Below the pieces are notes generated by a model. The model did not search any database. It was not told the origin of the DNA and saw nothing but the letters and a program-made list of their open reading frames with translations. 64,000 nucleotides of DNA from JAVBLG01 sp031553655 (lineage in GTDB: Bacteria; Desulfobacterota; Desulfovibrionia; Desulfovibrionales; Desulfovibrionaceae). How positions within the stretch are numbered: the first letter of the stretch is position 1; each line of letters begins with the position of its first letter. The DNA is taken from contig JAVBLG010000072.1 of NCBI GenBank assembly GCA_031553655.1, positions 1 to 64,000 on the forward strand, read 5' to 3'. Below are positions 58,031 through 64,000 of the stretch, piece by piece. A program made the translations under genes and the position numbers.

Positions 58031-60391
58031 ATGAACCGCTGCTCATCAGCTTTTTTTGCCCGCCGCTCGTTAGTTATTGCGCTGATTATGGGGTTTGTCT
58101 GGTGCGTTTTCATGTTCGCCCTGTACTTGCGGGCTCTGACGGACAAGGCGGAAAACACCGAACGCCTGGCGTTAATGCAAACGCGCACCCTCTACACCAT
58201 GATTACCGACGCCAGGTACTGGAACAGTACCCACGGCGGCGTCTATGTGCCGGAAAGCGACTACGGCCGCCCCAATCCATATATTCCCGAGCGGCAGCGT
58301 TCCGTCACCACCACCGACGGGCAACGTCTGGTCATGATGAACCCGGCCTATATGAGCAGGCAGATAGCCGACATCAGCGCGGGCAAGGGGGCCAGCTTCC
58401 GCATTACCAGTCACGCCCCGTTGCGGCCGGAAAATGCCTCCGACCCCTGGGAAAGCGCCGCCCTGGCCGCTTTTGTGCAAGGGCACGGAGAGCTTTTCCG
58501 GCTTATGGAAACAGATGACGGCCTCTATTACCGCTATATCGCGCCCCTGCGCACCGAGCACGCCTGTCTGGCTTGCCACAAGGCCAACAGCGAGGGCGAC
58601 GTGCGCGGCGGCATCAGCGTTAAGCTCGACGCCCGCCCGTTTCTGGAAGAAGCCCTGCAACATGAAAACTCACTGGGTTGGGCATTTTTATTTATGGGGC
58701 TGACCGGCTTTTTCGGCATCGGCGGGGTGAGCCTGGCCATGGATCGCCGCCGCTTTCTGGCCGAGGAGGCCAACAGGATAAAAAGCAGCTTTCTGGCCAA
58801 TATGAGTCATGACATGCGCACCCCCCTGGCCGGTATTCTGGGCATGAGCGAATTGATTCCGGAGGCGGAAAGCCGTGAGGAACGCGAGGGCCTCGCCCGA
58901 CGTTTGGAAGCTTCCGGGCATGCGCTTATGGACATGCTGACCGATCTCTCCGAGCACGCTCTGCTGGATGCCGGGCGGGTGACGTTGGCGTGCCATGTTT
59001 TCAGGCCGAGCGATGTGCTGGGCGAATGCCTGGCCCTGATAACTCCGGCTTGCCGGGTGAAAAATCTGCGTCTTGATCTTGATATCGCCCCGGATGTTCC
59101 CTTTGAACTTTGTGGCGACCCTTTCCGGCTGCGGCAGGCTCTGGGTAATTTAGTGAGTAATGCGGTAAAATTCACCGATCAGGGCTCGGTGCGCGTTACA
59201 GCCAAGATTGAGCCGGGAGCTCCGGGTAAAATTGGACTTTGCCTTGAAGTTGCCGACACCGGCCCCGGTATTGACGTACACGGCGAAGACAAAAAAATTT
59301 TTGAGCGTTTTGAACGGGGAAAAGCCGCGCAGGAACGCAAAAAACCGGGCACAGGCCTGGGGTTGAGCTTGGCCAGGGAAATAGCGCGGATGATGGGCGG
59401 TGATGTGACCGTGCGCCCCAACCCTGGAGGCGGAGCTGTTTTTTCCCTGCGGGCCATATTTGAGACGTCCTGCGGGTCGAACGCCGCCGAGGCTCCCTCA
59501 TTGAAGAATGACGCCCGATCCTGTGCGGAACACGGCCAGGACAGGGCTTCGGCCGCCAAAGCGCGCGCCGCTCTTGAGGATATGCTGCCCTGTGAGGCGG
59601 TCGTTAGTCAACTCTCCGACCAGCCTTACGCCCGGCCCCTGCGTGTGCTTGTGGCCGAAGACAATACCGTGAACGCTCATTTTATGAGCGAGGTTCTGGG
59701 CCGGGCCGGGCATATTGTGGAACTGGCCACCAATGGCGCGGAGGCCGTGCGCCTGCTGCACGATCACCGTCCCGACGCGCTTTTTCTGGATTTGCGCATG
59801 CCCGGCTTTGACGGCTTTACCCTGCTGGGCATGATCCGGCGGGGAGAAACAGCGGCCTCGGCCGATCTGCCGGTTTTTGTGCTTTCCGCCTCGCTTGGCA
59901 ATGCTGATTGCGCCCGCCTGGACGCTCTGGGCGTTTCCGGAAGATTTCTCAAGCCGCTGCGAGGCCGCGACTTGCTTGAACTGCTGCAATCTGTGGGGCG
60001 GAACGTCTCTAAACAGGCCGGTTTCGGGCATGCCGCCTCCGCTGCCCTTCCTGTCTACGACAGGGTGGCGGCCTTGGATGCCATGGACGGTCGGGAGGAT
60101 ATCCTACAGCGTATGGGCACTATTTTTTGTGCCGATTTGCCTGAAAAAGTCGGAGAACTTGAGGCGGCGGCAGGAAAAAAAGACGCGCGCGAGGTGCTGC
60201 GGCTGGCCCATGCGATTAAAAATTCGGCGGCGGCCCTGTACTTTATGCGTCTGAAAGCGGCGGCGGCCACGGCGGAAGAATCCGCCGGACGCGGCATTGC
60301 GGATCGAGTCGCCATAGCGCGTCTGACCGATGAAGCTGAGGCGGCCCTTATTCAATTTAACGCAAACACATTCCACAAGGTGTCCTTATAA
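58031..60391 (+). CDS. heme-binding hybrid histidine kinase
   Basis: About 786 residues. A membrane segment (about 14-32) leads to a DUF3365/Tll0287-type periplasmic sensor with a heme motif C179-LA-C182-H183, then a second helix. The kinase core has SHDMRTPLAG (H260), a NAVKF-type N box and the G boxes GPGID and GTGLGLS. A receiver domain (VAEDNTVNAHFM, FLDLRMPGFDG) and an Hpt domain (AHAIKNSAAAL) end the protein. ATG 58031 follows GAGG. It probably senses redox state, nitrite or NO through the heme and acts on the downstream regulator. Confidence 0.85.
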   Translation: MNRCSSAFFARRSLVIALIMGFVWCVFMFALYLRALTDKAENTERLALMQTRTLYTMITDARYWNSTHGGVYVPESDYGRPNPYIPERQRSVTTTDGQRLVMMNPAYMSRQIADISAGKGASFRITSHAPLRPENASDPWESAALAAFVQGHGELFRLMETDDGLYYRYIAPLRTEHACLACHKANSEGDVRGGISVKLDARPFLEEALQHENSLGWAFLFMGLTGFFGIGGVSLAMDRRRFLAEEANRIKSSFLANMSHDMRTPLAGILGMSELIPEAESREEREGLARRLEASGHALMDMLTDLSEHALLDAGRVTLACHVFRPSDVLGECLALITPACRVKNLRLDLDIAPDVPFELCGDPFRLRQALGNLVSNAVKFTDQGSVRVTAKIEPGAPGKIGLCLEVADTGPGIDVHGEDKKIFERFERGKAAQERKKPGTGLGLSLAREIARMMGGDVTVRPNPGGGAVFSLRAIFETSCGSNAAEAPSLKNDARSCAEHGQDRASAAKARAALEDMLPCEAVVSQLSDQPYARPLRVLVAEDNTVNAHFMSEVLGRAGHIVELATNGAEAVRLLHDHRPDALFLDLRMPGFDGFTLLGMIRRGETAASADLPVFVLSASLGNADCARLDALGVSGRFLKPLRGRDLLELLQSVGRNVSKQAGFGHAASAALPVYDRVAALDAMDGREDILQRMGTIFCADLPEKVGELEAAAGKKDAREVLRLAHAIKNSAAALYFMRLKAAAATAEESAGRGIADRVAIARLTDEAEAALIQFNANTFHKVSL

Positions 60392-61773
60392 TGGCCAAGA
60401 TTCTGGCGATAGACGATGAAATTCTGGTTCAGGCCATGGTCCGTGAGGCCGGGGAAAGTCTGGGGCACGAGGTATCTACCGCTTCAAGTCTTGGCGGCGG
60501 CCTTAAGCTGGCCGGGCAGGGCGTTGACGTAGTGCTGCTGGACATGGTTCTGCCCGACGGCAACGGACTTGAACATCTCAAAGATTTCACATCGTTGCCT
60601 TCACACCCGGAAATAGTGGTCATAACCGGGCATGGAGATAAGGAAGCTGTGGCCAGGGCCCTGCATTCCGGAGCCTGGGACTACCTTGTCAAACCTTTGC
60701 GCCTGGGCGAGCTGCGCGGCATGTTGGAACATGTGCTGTCCTACCACGCCGGAAGACAAGGGCAAAATTGCCCCGGCTACTTCGAACGCGGGCCGATTGT
60801 GGGCTCCAGCCCTTCTCTGGAGCAGGCTCTAAAAAGTTTGGCCGAAGCGGCGCAAAGCAATGTGAACGTGCTGATTCTGGGCGAAACCGGAACCGGAAAG
60901 GAACTTTTCGCCAGGGCGCTTTACCGCAACAGTGCCCGAGCCGACAAGCCGTTTATTACTGTGGATTGCGCGGCCCTGCCCGAAACTCTGGTGGAAAGCC
61001 ATTTGTTCGGCCACGTGCGAGGGGCGTTCACCAGCGCTGACCGGGCCAGGGAAGGACTGCTTTCCGCCGCGGACAAGGGCACGCTTTTTTTGGATGAGGT
61101 GGGCGATTTGCCGCTTTCCATACAGGGCACTTTTTTGCGCGCTCTGGAATTGAAACGTTTTCGGCCTATAGGGGCGATCAACGAGCAGTCCGGCGATTTT
61201 CGCATTGTGGCGGCCACGCACCGCAATCTGGAAGAGATGTCGCGTCTGGATCTTTTTCGCCGCGATTTGCTCTTTCGCTTGCGAGGGATCAGCATAATAG
61301 TGCCCCCACTGCGCGAGCGGCGTGAAGACATAATGGAACTGGCCAACACTTTTACGCAACGCTTTTGCATCCACAACAACTTGCCGCCCAAAGAAATTAC
61401 CAACGGTTGCGGCGAACTTTTGCACAGCTATTCCTGGCCGGGCAATGTGCGCGAACTGGTACACGCCATGGAGCGGGCCTGTATAACCTCGGGCTCGGAA
61501 GAGCGGCTGTATGCCAGCCATCTGCCGGTTGAAATGCGCATTGAAGTGTCACGCGGACGGGTAAAGCCGGATAACGGCGGGGTCAGGCCCGATGGTATGG
61601 AAAGCGGAACCGTTCTGCCGCCGCTGAAGATATGGAAAAACAGATCTGAAGAGGACTATTTGCGCAGACTTATGGGACTATGCCAGGGTGATGTGCGCCA
61701 GGCTTCGGGCTTGGCTGGACTGTCACGAGGGCACCTTTACGAGTTGCTGAAAAAGCACGGAATGAGCGCGTGA
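60391..61773 (+). CDS. NtrC-type sigma-54 response regulator
   Basis: A 460-residue protein. The receiver domain has the D8-D9 pair and phosphoacceptor D51 in VVLLDMVLPDG. The AAA+ domain has the Walker A motif GETGTGKELF and a Walker B motif FLDEVGDLP. A Fis-type helix-turn-helix (DVRQASGLAGLSRGHLYELLKKHG) ends it. The sigma-54 contact loop reads GAFTSA instead of GAFTGA. Its ATG overlaps the kinase stop by one base. It probably controls nrfHA. Confidence 0.9.
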   Translation: MAKILAIDDEILVQAMVREAGESLGHEVSTASSLGGGLKLAGQGVDVVLLDMVLPDGNGLEHLKDFTSLPSHPEIVVITGHGDKEAVARALHSGAWDYLVKPLRLGELRGMLEHVLSYHAGRQGQNCPGYFERGPIVGSSPSLEQALKSLAEAAQSNVNVLILGETGTGKELFARALYRNSARADKPFITVDCAALPETLVESHLFGHVRGAFTSADRAREGLLSAADKGTLFLDEVGDLPLSIQGTFLRALELKRFRPIGAINEQSGDFRIVAATHRNLEEMSRLDLFRRDLLFRLRGISIIVPPLRERREDIMELANTFTQRFCIHNNLPPKEITNGCGELLHSYSWPGNVRELVHAMERACITSGSEERLYASHLPVEMRIEVSRGRVKPDNGGVRPDGMESGTVLPPLKIWKNRSEEDYLRRLMGLCQGDVRQASGLAGLSRGHLYELLKKHGMSA

Positions 61774-61849
61774 TTCAGCAAAAGGAATAAAACAGAGTGC
61801 GCGGCTGACTTGGGCGGAAAAATAGGTTTGAAAATGTAGCCACAAGTTA

Positions 61850-61876
61850 TTGAAAAATTTTAATGCATGTTATAAT
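61850..61876 (+). promoter_or_regulatory. candidate sigma-70-type promoter of the small periplasmic gene
   Basis: TTGAAA and TATAAT are separated by 15 bases, two fewer than ideal, and lie about 65 bases before the next start codon. Confidence 0.35.
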
Positions 61877-61940
61877 TTAACTATATGTACCATGGATTTT
61901 TGCTTCGAATCGGCAATTTAAAAAAATATCAGGAAATTAT

Positions 61941-62363
61941 ATGTTTAAAAAATTATCAATTTTTTTGGCTTTGTTCGTGATTTGTCTCATGCCCGGAACA
62001 GTTCTGGCCGGTGATGTAGTTTTTCCCAAATTAAAAATTAGTGTGCCGGACGGATGGACCGCCACGCTGGACGGCGATACCTTGGGTATGGTCGCCAATG
62101 ATAAATCGGCCTCCATGTCCGTTACTGTGGATAAAACTGATGGTGCGAGTCTTAAAGATCTGGCCTCCGAGTTCTCCAAGCAACTGAAGGGCACCAAGCC
62201 CACGCGTGATAAGAGCGGCTATTACGAGTTTACGTTCAAGTCCTCCAAAGGGATTGAAAGCAATGCTATGGTTACCGGCGATAAAAAAGAATATGTATTC
62301 ATCGTAGTTACAGGCAAACATGCCCAGATTAAGGATATTTTATTATCCATAGATATTAAGTAA
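61941..62363 (+). CDS. small periplasmic protein of unknown function
   Basis: A 140-residue protein with a clear signal peptide (MFKKLSIFLALFVICLMPGTVLA). The mature part is a short, hydrophilic, beta-rich domain (KISVPDGWTATLDGDTLGMV, then KGIESNAMVTGDKKEYVFIV). It resembles small periplasmic DcrB-like domains, but I cannot confirm this. AGGA precedes the ATG. No pathway can be assigned. Confidence 0.7.
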   Translation: MFKKLSIFLALFVICLMPGTVLAGDVVFPKLKISVPDGWTATLDGDTLGMVANDKSASMSVTVDKTDGASLKDLASEFSKQLKGTKPTRDKSGYYEFTFKSSKGIESNAMVTGDKKEYVFIVVTGKHAQIKDILLSIDIK

Positions 62364-62389
62364 TTATGTTCATTTTTTTTGTAGAATGC

Positions 62390-63136
62390 TCAGCGGAAGA
62401 TAGCTCCGGTAGTCTGCCATAGAAAAGACGCGCCGGTAATGCCGATAAAGGCGAAAAGAATATTACGGTAAAGAGTATCGCCAAGGCCCCGGCTGATTTT
62501 GAAGCCCAGCCAGGCCCCGAAAACAGAGCCGGGGGTGCCCAGCAGGGACAGGGCTATCGTGTGTGTGCTGTGCAACCCGGCTATGGCTTGCGAAGAAATG
62601 ATTAATACGCAGGTTACGGCGAAAAAGGCGGCCAGCCCGGCCTTGCTGGTGTCCTTGTTCCAGCCGGCGAGGGTGGCATATACGGCCAACGGCGGTCCGT
62701 TGAAGCTGAAGGCCGTCCCAAAAGTAGTGGAAAAAAATCCGGCCACATAACCCCATGATCCGCTTATCACTGTGCGCGAGGCCCCTTCCAGAAACAGCCC
62801 CCATGCCGCGTAGCACAGCAAAAAAATGCCCAGCGCCGTCTTAAGGTACACGGGCGGCAGAAAGCGCAGGGCCAGCACCCCGGCCAGAGCGCCCGGAAGC
62901 GCGCCGATAACCAGGGGCCGCATACGCGCCCAATCGGTAAAGTCGTGATAGCGCCAGACTTGCTCCAGGCTGACTATAAGCACCATAATTGAGCAGGCTG
63001 GGACCGCCAGGGAAATATCCATGCCTTCAAGTACAAAGGGCATGGCGGCCATGCCCGCGCCGATGCCGGTGACTCCGTTGACGAAGCCCCCAACAAACCA
63101 GCCCACGGTGAACCAGATTATTTCACCAAAATCCAT
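62390..63136 (-). CDS. TauE/SafE-family sulfite/sulfonate permease
   Basis: A protein of about 248 residues with seven to eight hydrophobic segments. GFVNGVTGIGAGMAAMPFVL is the first family repeat, and GYVAGFFSTTFGTAFSFNGPPLAVY the second. The family exports sulfite or sulfoacetate, or carries sulfonates. ATG 63136 follows GGAG; a TTG at 63160 is less likely. In a sulfate-reducing lineage sulfur-anion traffic is plausible but not proven. Confidence 0.83.
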   Translation of the reverse strand: MDFGEIIWFTVGWFVGGFVNGVTGIGAGMAAMPFVLEGMDISLAVPACSIMVLIVSLEQVWRYHDFTDWARMRPLVIGALPGALAGVLALRFLPPVYLKTALGIFLLCYAAWGLFLEGASRTVISGSWGYVAGFFSTTFGTAFSFNGPPLAVYATLAGWNKDTSKAGLAAFFAVTCVLIISSQAIAGLHSTHTIALSLLGTPGSVFGAWLGFKISRGLGDTLYRNILFAFIGITGASFLWQTTGAIFR

Positions 63137-63165
63137 TATTTGCTCCAGTGCTCGATTCAAACTTC

Positions 63166-63195
63166 ATCGCATTTCGCTTTTGAAATTATCCATTA
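63166..63195 (+). repeat. 30-base dispersed repeat, copy 2
   Basis: Identical, in the opposite orientation, to 6671-6700. It lies directly upstream of the TauE/SafE gene. Confidence 0.85.
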
Positions 63196-63296
63196 CCGAA
63201 AGTTGTTTTTTGAATCTGAGACAGATTATCTCCGTGCCATATTTTTAACAAATTACCGAGTAAAATTAAAAGTTTTTGGTAAAGGGGATGGGGGTA

Positions 63297-63346
63297 CGGG
63301 GGAAGGGGGAACCCCTTTTTTCAAAAAGGGGTTCCCCCTTCCCCCG
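63297..63346. repeat. perfect 24-bp-arm inverted repeat
   Basis: A 24-base arm (starting CGGGGGAAGG) pairs perfectly with its complement across two bases. It lies seven bases after the stop codon of the sigma-54 activator gene, so it may terminate or stabilise that transcript. A T-run is absent on the relevant strand. Confidence 0.7.
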
Positions 63347-63352
63347 CCAGCT

Positions 63353-64000
63353 CTACTTCCGCACCAATTTCAACTTGCGGAAAATGGTAGTGCGGTCAAC
63401 CTTGTACAGCTCGGCCACCTTGTTTATGGAGCCGTGCGTTTTGAGGGCTTTCTCCAGAATATCTCTTTCCATGGCCGCCACTATTTCCTTCAAGGGCATG
63501 GGCGCGCAATCGGCGGGGAACATGCCGTCTCCGGAGGAATCACCCCGAATGTGTGAGGGCAGATCACGCAGGCAGATCAGTGGCGGGTCTTTGGTTATAA
63601 CCAGGTTCTGCACCAAATTTTGCAATTCACGCACATTGCCGGGCCAGGCGTAGTTTTCCAGCGCATTCTTGGCTTCGGGGGAGAAGAAAATGCTCTTTTT
63701 GTATTTGGCGGCAAAACGCTCCAGAAAAAGCGTGGCCAGGGGCACAATGTCTTCTCTGCGTTCACGTAAGGACGGTATGCGCAGCGGCGCAACATTCAGC
63801 CGATAATAGAGATCGCTGCGGAAGCGTCCGCTCTGTATATCCTCTTCCAAATTGCGGTTGGTGGCGGCAATAACGCGCACATCCACTTTCTTGGGCTGCG
63901 AGGCCCCCACTCTGGTAACCTCATTGTCCTGAAGCACTCTGAGCAGTCTGGTTTGCATAGGGATGGGCAGTTCGCCTATTTCATCCAGAAAAATAGTGCC
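63353..64000 (-). CDS. sigma-54-dependent activator, C-terminal part (cut by window edge)
   Basis: About 216 residues of an NtrC-type protein, beginning beyond the window. The Walker B segment GTIFLDEIGELP is at the edge. RVLQDNEVTRVGASQPKKVDVRVIAATNRNLEE, RFRSDLYYRLNV and YAWPGNVRELQN are AAA+ motifs. The Fis-type helix-turn-helix SINKVAELYKVDRTTIFRKL ends it. The N-terminal sensor and the GAFTGA loop are not visible. Confidence 0.88.
   Translation of the reverse strand, partial: GTIFLDEIGELPIPMQTRLLRVLQDNEVTRVGASQPKKVDVRVIAATNRNLEEDIQSGRFRSDLYYRLNVAPLRIPSLRERREDIVPLATLFLERFAAKYKKSIFFSPEAKNALENYAWPGNVRELQNLVQNLVITKDPPLICLRDLPSHIRGDSSGDGMFPADCAPMPLKEIVAAMERDILEKALKTHGSINKVAELYKVDRTTIFRKLKLVRK

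Noticed and set aside
1..64000. tRNA, rRNA or CRISPR features
   Set aside because: I saw no cloverleaf-like intergenic segment, rRNA stretch or regularly spaced short repeat. A dedicated tRNA or CRISPR search could still find something missed by eye.

Overview
The window looks like a chromosomal segment of a Desulfovibrio-like anaerobe (Desulfovibrionaceae). This rests on gene content, not on a marker-gene match: a membrane NrfH-NrfA nitrite reductase pair, two NtrC-type sigma-54 activators, a heme-binding sensor kinase, an SLC13-type dicarboxylate carrier and a Maf-type flagellin glycosylation gene. Housekeeping DNA at both ends is moderately GC-rich. The middle contains clearly AT-richer stretches, judged by eye (about 22.3-23.1 kb, 26.8-38.7 kb and 48.9-50.8 kb).

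Region 1 (1-6.5 kb) is housekeeping: a metallo-beta-lactamase/beta-CASP protein, rsmD overlapping coaD, rpmB, a rhomboid protease, an SGNH-type membrane protein and a methyltransferase. A 135-bp near-perfect inverted repeat begins in the last codons of coaD.

Region 2 (6.7-46.5 kb) is a 40-kb surface-glycan or flagellin-glycosylation island. It holds seven predicted glycosyltransferases, an acyltransferase, two AsnB-type amidotransferases, two sugar N-formyltransferases, two deacetylase-like proteins, a DegT aminotransferase, an epimerase, a FemAB-like acyltransferase, two methyltransferase/NTP-transferase fusions or relatives, NeuA-like and NeuB nonulosonate enzymes, and a Maf/DUF115 protein. 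Its most striking part is 26.8-38.7 kb. There, four large paralogues (822-852 residues) each join an N-terminal Rossmann-like domain, a radical SAM domain with a SPASM-like cysteine tail, and a C-terminal sulfotransferase-like domain. Two of the four are a recent tandem duplication. I know of no described system with this three-part fusion. Two further proteins in the island (a nucleotidyltransferase-like/radical SAM fusion and a stand-alone SPASM protein) add to the unusual radical-SAM content. A winged-helix regulator next to neuB carries the same kind of Rossmann domain as the four fusion proteins. Together the genes suggest a sialic-acid-like sugar, further amidated, formylated, acylated and possibly sulfated, and attached to flagellin or a surface polymer. 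That chemistry is inference.

Region 3 (46.5-50.9 kb) has a PP2C/SpoIIE phosphatase, then a decaying stretch with a possible polymorphic-toxin remnant, a small membrane protein, a headless gene fragment and a secreted two-repeat protein broken by one missing base.

Region 4 (50.9-55.7 kb) has a dicarboxylate carrier and a fumarase/aspartase-superfamily lyase in one operon. These are divergent from a LacI-family regulator, with three palindromes in between, and are followed by a LysE/ArgO exporter.

Region 5 (55.8-64 kb) has nrfHA divergent from a heme-binding hybrid histidine kinase and its sigma-54 response regulator, a small periplasmic protein, a TauE/SafE permease and the C-terminal part of another sigma-54 activator cut by the window edge. 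I saw no rRNA, tRNA, CRISPR array or transposase. A 30-base intergenic repeat occurs in identical form near both ends of the window.
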